A DNA stretch of 8,606 nt from contig JAFYLX010000155.1 of assembly GCA_017556895.1 (NCBI GenBank), positions 1-8,606 on the forward strand, given 5' to 3'. Position 1 is the first letter of the stretch; each line of letters begins with the position of its first letter. Below, one piece after another: positions 1-5,561 of this stretch. The notes under the pieces are model-generated. The model had not been told where the DNA came from and ran no database searches. It saw only the letters and a list, made by a program, of their open reading frames with translations. The translations under genes and the position numbers were made by a program. Origin of the DNA: Bacillota bacterium. Its GTDB lineage: Bacteria > Bacillota_A > Clostridia > Peptostreptococcales > Anaerovoracaceae.

Positions 1-485
1 CTTGTTACATAGCCACCGATGTCTACTCCGTTTTCTAGTTTCTTTATAGAAACTTCAGTTATATTTTCTTTTAATACAACTTCATACTTTTTAGATATAT
101 GTTTTGTTGGATGAATTACATTGTTAGAAAACTCTCCATCATTTGTTAAAATTAATAATCCTTCAGAATCCATATCTAGTCTTCCAACCGGATATACTCT
201 TTCTTCTACTTTAACTAAATCTAACACAGAAGGTCTGCCAAATTGTTCTTTTGATGTAGTTACATACCCTTTTGGTTTATTTAGCATAATATACACTTTG
301 TTTTCCTCTAAAGATATTTGTTTTCCATCTACTACAACTATATCTTCCTCTTTAACCTTATATCCTAGTTCAGTATTTACAACTCCGTTTACTAAAACTT
401 TACCTGCTAGTATATATTCCTCTGCTTTTCTTCTAGAACAAACGCCGGAACTAGCTATATATTTATTTATACGTATTTCTTCCAA
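1..485 (-). CDS. rluB: RsuA/RluB-family rRNA pseudouridine synthase (3' part outside window)
   Basis: This enzyme isomerises a specific uridine of ribosomal RNA to pseudouridine in the cytoplasm. I translated 161 codons by hand from a TTG at 485, chosen because GGAGG lies 8 nt upstream and no better start exists. Residues about 3-50 form an S4 RNA-binding domain (INKYIASSGVCSRRKAEEYI, then VNG). The catalytic domain follows with LNKPKGYVTT (69-77), GRPSVLDL (83-90) and the signature GRLD at 101-104. Asp104 should be the catalytic aspartate, close to its position in E. coli RsuA, and GLLILTNDG follows. Family members are usually about 235-245 residues, so roughly the last third lies beyond base 1. 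The RLDMDSEG context and VLDL spacing resemble RluB (large-subunit rRNA) more than RsuA, but assignment within the family is an inference. The gene lies downstream of another pseudouridine synthase, with a hairpin between them. Confidence 0.9.
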   Translation of the reverse strand, partial: MEEIRINKYIASSGVCSRRKAEEYILAGKVLVNGVVNTELGYKVKEEDIVVVDGKQISLEENKVYIMLNKPKGYVTTSKEQFGRPSVLDLVKVEERVYPVGRLDMDSEGLLILTNDGEFSNNVIHPTKHISKKYEVVLKENITEVSIKKLENGVDIGGYVT

Positions 486-553
486 TTAATTCACCTCCAT
501 GTATTTTCTTCATATAATATATTATTCCATAAGTCTTATGTTTATATATATCT

Positions 554-576
554 TGAGCAAACATAATGTTTGCTCA
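554..576. terminator. Perfect inverted repeat between rluD and rluB, possible terminator
   Basis: TGAGCAAACA and TGTTTGCTCA form a perfect 10-bp stem around a 3-nt loop, 18 nt past the rluD-type stop codon. Its position suits a terminator for the minus-strand gene. However, the T-rich tail (TTTTATTATTT) follows the stem on the plus strand. In the minus-strand transcript the stem is followed by AGATATATATAAA, which is not a proper U-tract. It may be a weak or bidirectional terminator, or only a processing hairpin. Confidence 0.45.
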
Positions 577-594
577 TTTTATTATTTATTCTTA

Positions 595-1506
595 TTATTT
601 TAATTTATTTAATATTTCCTTAAATTCTTCTGGCTCTTCTTGTTCAAACTCTATATACTTGCCTGTTGTTGGATGATTAAATCCAAGTGTTTTTGCATGC
701 AATACTTGTCCACATATACCAAACTCATTCTTTGATGGGCCATAAGTATCATCTCCTAAAAGCGGATGTCCAATATATGACATATGCACTCTTATTTGAT
801 GTGTTCTTCCAGTTTCAAGTTTCGCCTCAACTAAAGTATATCCAGATTCGTAGAATCTTTTTAATACCTTAATATGTGTAATAGCATTTCTTGAATTTTT
901 CTCAGTCACCGCCATCTTTATTCTATCTGACGTGCTTCTGCCAATAGGTAAATCTATCTTGATATTATCTTTCTCAACTATACCTTTTACAACAGCAATA
1001 TATTTTCTTGTTATATCATGCACCTTAAACGCGCTAGAAAGCGTTTTATGAGCTTTATCGTTTTTAGCGACTACAATTATGCCACTAGTATCTTTATCGA
1101 TTCTATGGACAATTCCAGGCCTTACAACGCCATTTATAGCAGAGAGTCTATCTTTATGTGTAAATAACAGTGCATTTACTAAAGTTCCTGTATAATTTCC
1201 ATTACCAGGATGCACTACCATACCCTTAGCCTTATTTACTATTATTATATCTTCGTCTTCATAAACAATATCTATAGGAATATCTTCTGCTACCGCTTCT
1301 ATTTCTGTATTTTCTATTTCCTCTATTTCAATAACATCTTTCATTTTTAATTTATATGATGCTTTAACAGATTTTCCATTTACAGTTACGTTCCCTTCTT
1401 CTATCATTTTCTGAACAAAAGATCTTGTAAAGTCTTCATTTATATCATTTAAGTATTTGTCTATTCTTATTCCAACAAATTCATCTTCTAATATTTCGTA
1501 TTGCAA
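595..1506 (-). CDS. rluD: RluD-type (RluA family) 23S rRNA pseudouridine synthase
   Basis: A complete 303-residue enzyme that converts uridines of 23S rRNA to pseudouridine in the cytoplasm. An N-terminal S4 RNA-binding domain occupies about residues 13-60 (RIDKYLND, then GNVTVNGK). The catalytic domain follows with NKAKGMVVHPGNGN (91-104), GIVHRIDKDTSG (131-142) and ETGRTHQIRVH (231-241). Asp137 in HRID is the expected catalytic aspartate, within a few positions of that in E. coli RluD. Length and motif order are normal for the family. The start is a TTG preceded by AGGAGG with a short 5-nt spacer; no alternative start fits as well. An extended -10 promoter lies just upstream, so the gene is probably transcribed on its own rather than only from the spoIIA-type operon. 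It sits next to a second pseudouridine synthase of a different family. The lspA gene often found beside rluD is not here. Which uridines it modifies cannot be read from sequence. Confidence 0.95.
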   Translation of the reverse strand: MQYEILEDEFVGIRIDKYLNDINEDFTRSFVQKMIEEGNVTVNGKSVKASYKLKMKDVIEIEEIENTEIEAVAEDIPIDIVYEDEDIIIVNKAKGMVVHPGNGNYTGTLVNALLFTHKDRLSAINGVVRPGIVHRIDKDTSGIIVVAKNDKAHKTLSSAFKVHDITRKYIAVVKGIVEKDNIKIDLPIGRSTSDRIKMAVTEKNSRNAITHIKVLKRFYESGYTLVEAKLETGRTHQIRVHMSYIGHPLLGDDTYGPSKNEFGICGQVLHAKTLGFNHPTTGKYIEFEQEEPEEFKEILNKLK

Positions 1507-1519
1507 AGTTACCTCCTAA

Positions 1520-1567
1520 AAAAGAACTCGTACATAGTATATATTTTACCATTTTACGAGTTCTTTT
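1520..1567 (-). terminator. Hairpin ending the spoIIAA-spoIIAB operon
   Basis: A 13-bp perfect stem (AAAAGAACTCGTA with TACGAGTTCTTTT) encloses a 22-nt loop. In the minus-strand transcript it is followed by more T residues and then by the rluD ribosome binding site. It begins 7 nt after the stop codon of the 81-residue gene. The long loop is unusual for an intrinsic terminator and holds the -10 box of the next gene, so efficiency is uncertain and some read-through is possible. Confidence 0.65.
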
Positions 1568-1571
1568 GCAA
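1543..1571 (-). promoter_or_regulatory. Extended -10 promoter of the rluD-type gene
   Basis: On the minus strand, TTGCAA (1571-1566) is separated by exactly 17 nt from TAAAAT (1548-1543). TG one base ahead of the -10 box makes it an extended -10 element. The predicted transcript starts near 1536, giving a leader of about 30 nt. The elements lie across the right arm and loop of the hairpin at 1520-1567, so terminator and promoter overlap. Confidence 0.6.
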
Positions 1572-1573
1572 TA

Positions 1574-1819
1574 TTATATAACGCTGTCTGCAATTACATC
1601 CTTTAATGTAATAGGAGTAACTTTGCCTTTGTTTATTCGTTTTAACAATTCTCTTACTTTTCCTTCATCACAATCCACATTTTCCACAACACATTCGTCT
1701 AATATTTCACCATTTGGATTTAATTTTTCTATCTTTATTCCTACATATCCTTTAGTTGCTTTTAGAATATAATATTTACATCTAAAATCTTTAATATATC
1801 TTTCATAAACACATTCCAT
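1574..1819 (-). CDS. Small protein of 81 residues, probably DUF6514-like
   Basis: Function unknown. The protein is soluble-looking and has no signal peptide or membrane segment. It starts with RYIKDFRCKYYILK, followed by GYVGIKIEKL (24-33), which suggests paired beta strands. It ends in an amphipathic helix and the segment KVTPITLKDVIAD (66-78). That ending resembles short clostridial proteins grouped as DUF6514; this comes from memory of the family and was not searched. The ATG at 1819 is preceded by AGGAG with a 7-nt spacer, and this ribosome binding site overlaps the TAG stop of spoIIAB. The gene is therefore translationally linked to spoIIAB as the third gene of the operon. It occupies the place where spoIIAC (sigF) normally lies but is far too short and different in sequence to be a sigma factor or its remnant. 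A hairpin follows it directly. Confidence 0.8.
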   Translation of the reverse strand: MECVYERYIKDFRCKYYILKATKGYVGIKIEKLNPNGEILDECVVENVDCDEGKVRELLKRINKGKVTPITLKDVIADSVI

Positions 1820-1829
1820 TTTATTACTC

Positions 1830-2273
1830 CTATGCCTTTATAGTTTTTAATTTTTTACTCATCGTTACAGCAGTTCCTTCACCTACTGTTGAATCTATTT
1901 GAACTTCATCCATAAACGTTTCCATTATTGTAAAGCCCATACCAGCATGCTCTAATTCCGGTTTATTTGTGTATGTGGGAGTAGTTGCAAGTTCAACATC
2001 TTCTATACCTATACCACTATCTACAATCTTAACCCAATAGTATACCATCTGATCTACTTCTGCTAGTTTCATTTCTACATCTATATATTTACTTTCATCA
2101 TTTTCATATCCATGTTCTATACAATTTGTAACCGCTTCTGATACAGCTGTTTTTATATCTTGTAATTCATCCAAGGTTATATTCGTCCTGCTTAAAAAAG
2201 ATGCAGCAACAACTCTTACTAAAGATATATTATCTAAACAAGCTTTTATCTTAATATATATTTCATTTAACAT
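1830..2273 (-). CDS. spoIIAB: Anti-sigma F factor / serine kinase SpoIIAB
   Basis: A GHKL-type ATP-binding protein of 147 residues. In spore formers SpoIIAB holds sigma-F inactive in the early forespore and inactivates its antagonist SpoIIAA by phosphorylating it. The ATPase motifs are in order: N-box EAVTN at 46-50 followed by EHGYEN, G1 box DSGIGIED at 85-92, and G2 box GMGFTIME at 111-118. The stretch KPELEHAGMGFTIMETFMDE is very close to the SpoIIAB signature and argues against RsbW. I prefer the ATG at 2273, 6 nt after GAGG, over the overlapping GTG at 2276, which would leave only 3 nt. This ATG shares a base with the spoIIAA stop codon (TGATG), a sign of translational coupling and balanced synthesis of the partners. 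Its usual target, sigma-F, is not encoded next to it. Confidence 0.93.
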   Translation of the reverse strand: MLNEIYIKIKACLDNISLVRVVAASFLSRTNITLDELQDIKTAVSEAVTNCIEHGYENDESKYIDVEMKLAEVDQMVYYWVKIVDSGIGIEDVELATTPTYTNKPELEHAGMGFTIMETFMDEVQIDSTVGEGTAVTMSKKLKTIKA

Positions 2274-2572
2274 CACACACCTCTTTTAGCTTTGTCATAA
2301 AGCTGCATCAATTTCTTAATATTAGGATTTGCATTTACTACATTGAATCTACAATTTAACATATCTGCTAAATTCTTTCTACCTACCACAAAACCTATAC
2401 CCGAGCTGTCCATAAAAGACACCTTTTCTAAATCCAGTTCACAAATCTTCGGGCTATATCTCATAATATATCCATCTATTATTGTTCTTAAAGTTTTGCA
2501 TGAATTAACATCTATTTCCTCATCTAATATAATACTAAGTTTATTTTTACTATTATCATATGTATATGTCAC
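2273..2572 (-). CDS. spoIIAA: Anti-anti-sigma factor SpoIIAA (STAS domain)
   Basis: A 99-residue single STAS-domain protein. Unphosphorylated SpoIIAA binds SpoIIAB and frees sigma-F; SpoIIAB switches it off by phosphorylating a serine. The signature VSFMDSSGIGFVVGR is at 51-65, and Ser56, the first serine of DSSG, matches the phosphorylated Ser58 of B. subtilis SpoIIAA. The C-terminal part (NPNIKKLMQLYDKAKRG) is the usual end of the domain. I place the start at the GTG at 2572 because GAGGTGG lies just upstream and the protein then begins at the first STAS strand. The open frame runs on to 2731, but that extension has no ribosome binding site of its own and would cross the upstream terminator. 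At 99 residues it is somewhat shorter than the B. subtilis protein. It overlaps spoIIAB by one base. Confidence 0.9.
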   Translation of the reverse strand: MTYTYDNSKNKLSIILDEEIDVNSCKTLRTIIDGYIMRYSPKICELDLEKVSFMDSSGIGFVVGRKNLADMLNCRFNVVNANPNIKKLMQLYDKAKRGV

Positions 2573-2590
2573 TAAAACCACCTCGTTAAT

Positions 2591-2599
2591 AGTATAGCA
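2591..2599 (-). promoter_or_regulatory. Possible extended -10 promoter of the spoIIA-type operon
   Basis: On the minus strand TGC TATACT forms an extended -10 element about 19 nt before the spoIIAA start. No -35 box lies at 17 nt; a TTGACA at 2613-2608 is only 11 nt away and cannot pair with it. A transcript from here would have a very short leader with the ribosome binding site near its 5' end. No sigma-H-type consensus, known for the Bacillus spoIIA promoter, was recognised. This is a weak call. Confidence 0.35.
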
Positions 2600-2657
2600 A
2601 TTTATACTGTCAAATTTTGTCGAAATAAAATCAGGTATATTAAAAATAATGTCAAAA

Positions 2658-2709
2658 AAGCACAAGAAAACACCTCCGGTAATACCGGAGGTGTCTGACG
2701 TTTGTGCTT
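2658..2709 (-). terminator. Intrinsic terminator of gene A, with an outer stem
   Basis: The core is a perfect 10-bp GC-rich stem, ACACCTCCGG (2670-2679) with CCGGAGGTGT (2685-2694), and a 5-nt loop. In the minus-strand transcript it is followed by TTTTCTTGTGCTTTTTT. An outer pair, AAGCACAA and TTGTGCTT (2702-2709 with 2658-2665), could close around the core. It begins 20 nt after the stop of gene A. The core stem is also found after gene B. Confidence 0.9.
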
Positions 2710-2714
2710 GTTGA

Positions 2715-3689
2715 TTACTCAACAATTTCAATAGTTACATTTGCACCAGTTTCAGAATCTGTTACAGTGATGTATCCAGCAGCGGGGACGAATTCAACAT
2801 CGCCTGCATCATTAACGATGCCTACGAGTGTGATCTCAACTTCGGTATCAGAAAGGATAGCGATAGCTAAGAAATCCTCATTGCCAAATCTAAGATTTTC
2901 TGCCTTAACACCCTCAAGAGTGAGGATGATGGGTTCTGCATAACGCATAGTCTCAGGGGCATTGATCTTTACAACAACGGGTACAAAACCTTCATTGGTG
3001 GGCTCATCCTTGATAACAGGAGCGTCTGCTACAGGAGCATCCGTTTCGGGAGCTTCGGTTTCAGGTGCTTCAGTTTCAGGAACAGTGGTCTCAGGAACTT
3101 CGGTTTCAGTAACCTCAGTTTCAGGAGTTTCGGTTTCAGGGACTTCAGTCTCAGGTGCTTCCGTCTCAGGAACTTCCGTTTCGGGAGTTTCAGTTTCAGG
3201 AGCGGTGGTCTCTACAGAGATACCAGGGTTGAGGTTGATGTCATTCTTAACCATTACAGCTGCGCCGTAACTAATGAGTGCTACAACCAAGAGTACAAGT
3301 GCTACAAGTGTAATCCAGAACATCTTTCCCAATTTCTTGAGAATAGCAATCACAAGAAGGATTGCAAGAAGTGCTGCTACGGGAATAAGAGCAAAGCCAA
3401 ACAATCTCTTAAGAGAAAGAAGAACAATTGCTGCGAGTGCTACAAGTACAAGCGAACCAAAAACAAATACCCGAACAGGGAACTTGTAAGTATGTTTGCC
3501 AGTACCTTCATCGTAGGATGCTTTATAAGCATTCACGATTTCAGAGATGGTGAGGGCCAAGCCAACTACCGTGAGGGTGATTACAACTGCTTCAAGCCAT
3601 GCGGGCATAGCAAAGAAGAGTGCAAAGAGAGCTACGAGAGCTCCGCCGAGGGTTGCGAGTGCGAGTACAACGTCTTTTGTAGATTTCAT
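2715..3689 (-). CDS. Gene A: five-helix membrane protein with PETEX hinge and C-terminal beta domain
   Basis: Unrecognised family; 324 residues. Predicted membrane helices lie at about 8-29, 33-52, 73-93, 97-117 and 124-146. A basic loop (KAYKASYDEGTGKHTYKFPVR) and KKLGKM would be cytoplasmic, which places the C-terminus outside. Next come NDINLNPGISVETT (149-162), an acidic hinge of 11 PETEX-type units (164-218), and a beta-rich domain at about 238-324 containing KINAPETM, TLEG, FGNEDFLAIA, VEITLVGIV, VPAAGYITVTDS and the terminal IEIVE. I infer a membrane-anchored stalk that presents the domain beyond the cell wall. There is no LPXTG, SLH or catalytic motif. The ATG at 3689 has AGGAGG 9 nt upstream and is shared with gene B. 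In the first 48 codons leucine is almost always CTC and never TTA, unlike spoIIAB. The gene has its own promoter and terminator. It could be an adhesin, a sensor or an envelope spacer; nothing here decides. Confidence 0.88.
   Translation of the reverse strand: MKSTKDVVLALATLGGALVALFALFFAMPAWLEAVVITLTVVGLALTISEIVNAYKASYDEGTGKHTYKFPVRVFVFGSLVLVALAAIVLLSLKRLFGFALIPVAALLAILLVIAILKKLGKMFWITLVALVLLVVALISYGAAVMVKNDINLNPGISVETTAPETETPETEVPETEAPETEVPETETPETEVTETEVPETTVPETEAPETEAPETDAPVADAPVIKDEPTNEGFVPVVVKINAPETMRYAEPIILTLEGVKAENLRFGNEDFLAIAILSDTEVEITLVGIVNDAGDVEFVPAAGYITVTDSETGANVTIEIVE
3036..3200 (-). repeat. PETEX hinge repeats of gene A (15-bp units)
   Basis: Eleven tandem 15-bp units encode PETET, PETEV, PETEA and variants (TETEV, PETTV, PETDA). 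The units are imperfect at DNA level, more diverged than those of gene B, and lack its strict T/V alternation. Confidence 0.9.
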
Positions 3690-3709
3690 TTTAGAAATCC
3701 TCCTTTAAT

Positions 3710-3753
3710 AAAAAAATTTTTTTATATATATATAATGGAGCTTATTACAGCTC
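3710..3753 (-). promoter_or_regulatory. Leader RNA elements of gene A (hairpin plus A7T7 palindrome)
   Basis: The leader contains a small hairpin, GAGCT-GTAATA-AGCTC (3753-3738 on the minus strand), then an AT-repeat and a perfect A7T7 palindrome (3710-3723). The palindrome ends 5 nt before the AGGAGG ribosome binding site (3699-3704). All parts recur in the leader of gene B, where the hairpin stem is 3 bp longer on both arms. A role in mRNA stability or translation is an inference. Confidence 0.5.
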
Positions 3754-3778
3754 TCTTAAAAAGGAAATTAGTAATTAT

Positions 3779-3807
3779 ATTATAGCACAAGTAGACATAA
3801 AAGTCAA
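3779..3807 (-). promoter_or_regulatory. Strong extended -10 promoter of gene A
   Basis: TTGACT (3807-3802) and a perfect TATAAT (3784-3779) are separated by 17 nt, with TG one base ahead of the -10 box. This is a near-ideal housekeeping promoter. The predicted start near 3772 gives a leader of about 83 nt. Confidence 0.88.
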
Positions 3808-3834
3808 ATTAGCAGTCTTTTCCAACACAAGAAA

Positions 3835-3859
3835 ACACCTCCGGAAATTCCGGAGGTGT
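3835..3859 (-). terminator. Intrinsic terminator of gene B
   Basis: ACACCTCCGG and CCGGAGGTGT form a perfect 10-bp stem with a 5-nt AT loop, followed in the minus-strand transcript by TTTTCTTGTGTT. The stem is identical to the gene A terminator and only the loop differs. It starts 19 nt after the gene B stop codon. Confidence 0.9.
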
Positions 3860-3877
3860 CTGACGTTAGCTTGTTGA

Positions 3878-5383
3878 TTACTCAACAATTTCAATTACTA
3901 CATGCACGCCACTTACAGAGTCTGTAATGGTGATGTAACCAGCAGCGGGGACGAATTCTACATCGCCAGCATCATTAACAATGCCTACGAGAGTAATCTC
4001 AACTTCAGTATCAGAAAGGATAGCGATAGCTAAGAAATCTTCATTCCCAAACTTAAGATCATTTGCATTGATACCCTCAAGGGTAATTACAATAGGTTCT
4101 GCATAATACATAACCTCAGGTGCATTGATTCTTACGACTACAGGTTCTACTACTTCGGGCTCTTCTACGGGCTCATCTTCAGAAATCTCAGGCTCTTCTG
4201 TTTCAGGTACAGTTTCCTCAATCTCCACTTCAGGGATTTCAGGCTTTACAATATCTTCAACAGGGTTCTCTTCAGGAGTTTCTTCAACGGGTACGTCTTC
4301 GATTTCAGGTACATCCTCAATTTCAGGAAGAGCTACGATGTCAATAGTTACGCTTTCACCACTTACAGAATCTGTAACAGTGATGTAACCACTAGCAGGT
4401 GTGAATTCGATTTCTCCAGCATCAGTAACATAACCAAGAAGAGTTACATCAATCTCATTATCATTAATGATAACGATGGAGAGATAGTCTTCATTGCTAA
4501 ACTTGATGTCATCTGCTTTGCAACCTTCAAGAGTAATTGTGAAGCATTCACCAAAAGACATAGTCTTCGGAGCGTTGATTTTTACAACAGTAGGAACAAT
4601 GGGTTTGGTTTCAGTCTCGGGAGTTTCAGTTTCGGGAGCCTCAGTCTCGGGAGTTTCAGTTTCAGGAACCTCAGTCTCGGGAGTTTCAGTTTCAGGAACC
4701 TCACTCTCGGGAGTTTCAGTTTCAGGAACTTCAGTCTCAGGAGTTTCGGTTTCAGGAACTTCAGTCTCAGGAGTTTCAGTTTCAGGAACTTCAGTCTCAG
4801 GAGTTTCAGGCTTTACGATATCTTCAACAGGTTTCTCTTCAACTTCACCATCTTCCTTGTCGTTAATTTCAGGATCAACATTTTCAGTATCGGGAGTGGT
4901 TGTTTCTACAGAGATGCCAGGGTTGAGGTTGATGTCGTTTTTAACCATCATAGAAGTGCCATAACCAATAAGTGCTACTACAAGTAAAATCAGTGCTACA
5001 AGTGTAATCCAGAACATCTTGCCAAGTTTCTTAAGGTAAGCAATTACCAAAAGGATTGCAAGAAGTACTGCTACAGGGATAAGTGCAAAGCCATACAATC
5101 TCTTAAGAGAAAGAAGAACAATTGCTGCAAGTGCTAAAAGGATAAGTGCACCAAATACAAATACCCGTACCGGGAATTTATAGGTGTGCTTACCAGTTGT
5201 CTCATCATAGGAAGCTTTATAAGCTTTAACTACTTCAGAGATAGTGAGGGCCAAGCCAACTACTGCAAGGGTGATTACTACTGCTTCGAACCATACAGGG
5301 ATGGATACGAATGCTGCGAACAGTGCAACAAAGATTGCTGCGAGGGTGCTAAAGGCAAATGCCACGTCTTTTGTAGATTTCAT
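3878..5383 (-). CDS. Gene B: five-helix membrane protein with long PETEX hinge and two C-terminal beta domains
   Basis: Unrecognised family; 501 residues, the longest paralogue. The membrane part (about 1-146) closely matches gene A, including MKSTKDV, the basic loop KAYKASYDETTGKHTYKF, and NDINLNPGISVETT. Hinge 1 (about 165-264) holds PVEDIVKPE and 13 PETEX units that alternate PETET and PETEV. Beta domain 1 spans about 266-350, an acidic Pro/Glu/Val-rich hinge 2 spans 351-414, and beta domain 2 spans 416-501, ending IEIVE. Domain 2 is nearly identical to the gene A domain (FGNEDFLAIAILSDTEVEIT), whereas domain 1 is diverged (FSNEDYLSIVIINDNEI). PVEDIVKPE occurs at the start of hinge 1 and again inside hinge 2, which suggests duplication of a hinge-domain module. 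The open frame extends to 5536, but I chose the ATG at 5383 because AGGAGG lies 9 nt upstream, the start matches gene A, and the extension crosses the promoter. The C-terminus is predicted to be extracellular. Function unknown. Confidence 0.88.
   Translation of the reverse strand: MKSTKDVAFAFSTLAAIFVALFAAFVSIPVWFEAVVITLAVVGLALTISEVVKAYKASYDETTGKHTYKFPVRVFVFGALILLALAAIVLLSLKRLYGFALIPVAVLLAILLVIAYLKKLGKMFWITLVALILLVVALIGYGTSMMVKNDINLNPGISVETTTPDTENVDPEINDKEDGEVEEKPVEDIVKPETPETEVPETETPETEVPETETPETEVPETETPESEVPETETPETEVPETETPETEAPETETPETETKPIVPTVVKINAPKTMSFGECFTITLEGCKADDIKFSNEDYLSIVIINDNEIDVTLLGYVTDAGEIEFTPASGYITVTDSVSGESVTIDIVALPEIEDVPEIEDVPVEETPEENPVEDIVKPEIPEVEIEETVPETEEPEISEDEPVEEPEVVEPVVVRINAPEVMYYAEPIVITLEGINANDLKFGNEDFLAIAILSDTEVEITLVGIVNDAGDVEFVPAAGYITITDSVSGVHVVIEIVE
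4602..4809 (-). repeat. 30-bp tandem repeats encoding the gene B hinge
   Basis: Six 30-bp units lie in perfect register at 4621-4800, each encoding PETEVPETET or a variant, with partial units on both sides. The fourth and sixth units are identical, and others differ at one to a few positions. Units 1-3 share one third-base pattern and units 4-6 another, which suggests expansion by block duplication. One unit has a Thr-to-Ser change (PESEV). Such repeats can change length by replication slippage in steps of 10 residues without breaking the frame. Confidence 0.93.
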
Positions 5384-5403
5384 TCTAGAAATCCTCCTTA
5401 AAT

Positions 5404-5450
5404 AAAAAAATTTTTTTATATATATAATGGAGCATTTATTACAAACGCTC
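5404..5450 (-). promoter_or_regulatory. Leader RNA elements of gene B (hairpin plus A7T7 palindrome)
   Basis: An 8-bp hairpin, GAGCGTTT-GTAAT-AAATGCTC with one G-U pair (5450-5430 on the minus strand), is followed by an AT-repeat and a perfect A7T7 palindrome (5404-5417). The palindrome ends just before AGGAGG (5393-5398). Compared with gene A the stem has gained 3 bp on both arms while the GTAAT loop core is kept. Function is not known. Confidence 0.5.
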
Positions 5451-5474
5451 TCGCAAAAAGAAGTTAATACTATA

Positions 5475-5503
5475 ATTATACCATAAGTATACATAAAAAT
5501 CAA
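5475..5503 (-). promoter_or_regulatory. Strong extended -10 promoter of gene B
   Basis: TTGATT (5503-5498) and a perfect TATAAT (5480-5475) are separated by 17 nt, with TG one base ahead of the -10 box. Spacer and surroundings are clearly related to the gene A promoter. The leader would be about 85-90 nt. Confidence 0.87.
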
Positions 5504-5522
5504 ATTCGGATTAAGCAAGAAA

Positions 5523-5552
5523 CAACCCGTAAACATTTCTGTTTACGGGTTG
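5523..5552 (-). terminator. Intrinsic terminator of gene C
   Basis: A perfect 12-bp stem, CAACCCGTAAAC with GTTTACGGGTTG, has a 6-nt loop and is followed in the minus-strand transcript by TTTCTTGCTT. It starts 9 nt after the gene C stop. Its sequence is unrelated to the terminators of A and B. Confidence 0.88.
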
Positions 5553-5561
5553 GGTTATGCA

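Larger units (their letters stand above)
2658..5503 (-). repeat. Tandem duplication of a whole transcription unit (genes A and B)
   Basis: The segments 2658-3807 and about 3825-5503 match from promoter to terminator. Shared parts are the -35/-10 layout, hairpin and A7T7 leader, ribosome binding site context, membrane-domain coding sequence, last beta domain and terminator stem. They differ mainly in hinge length and in the extra beta domain of gene B. This points to duplication of a complete unit rather than of a coding region alone. Confidence 0.85.

Noticed and set aside
1574..1819. Remnant of sigF
   Set aside because: At 81 residues with intact start, stop and ribosome binding site it shows none of the sigma region 2 or 4 motifs, and no frameshifted sigma sequence was seen around it.
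2591..2613. TTGACA/TATACT promoter for spoIIAA
   Set aside because: The two boxes are only 11 nt apart, too close for a sigma-A promoter. Only the extended -10 element was kept, with low confidence.
2573..2731. Longer form of SpoIIAA starting at 2731
   Set aside because: The extension overlaps the gene A terminator and contains the candidate promoter. The GTG at 2572 has a good ribosome binding site and fits the STAS domain start.
4621..4800. CRISPR array
   Set aside because: The 30-bp units are directly adjacent with no spacers, stay in the reading frame and encode PETEX repeats.
2962..4964. Plus-strand open frames rich in Ser, Val and Gly (2962-3270, 4125-4388, 4494-4964)
   Set aside because: They are mirror images of the PETEX and acidic hinge repeats of genes A and B read on the other strand. 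They lack ribosome binding sites and oppose strong, well-supported genes.
5384..5536. 51-residue N-terminal extension of gene B
   Set aside because: It would be translated across the promoter and leader of gene B, has no ribosome binding site, and is absent from gene A, whose start matches the internal ATG at 5383.
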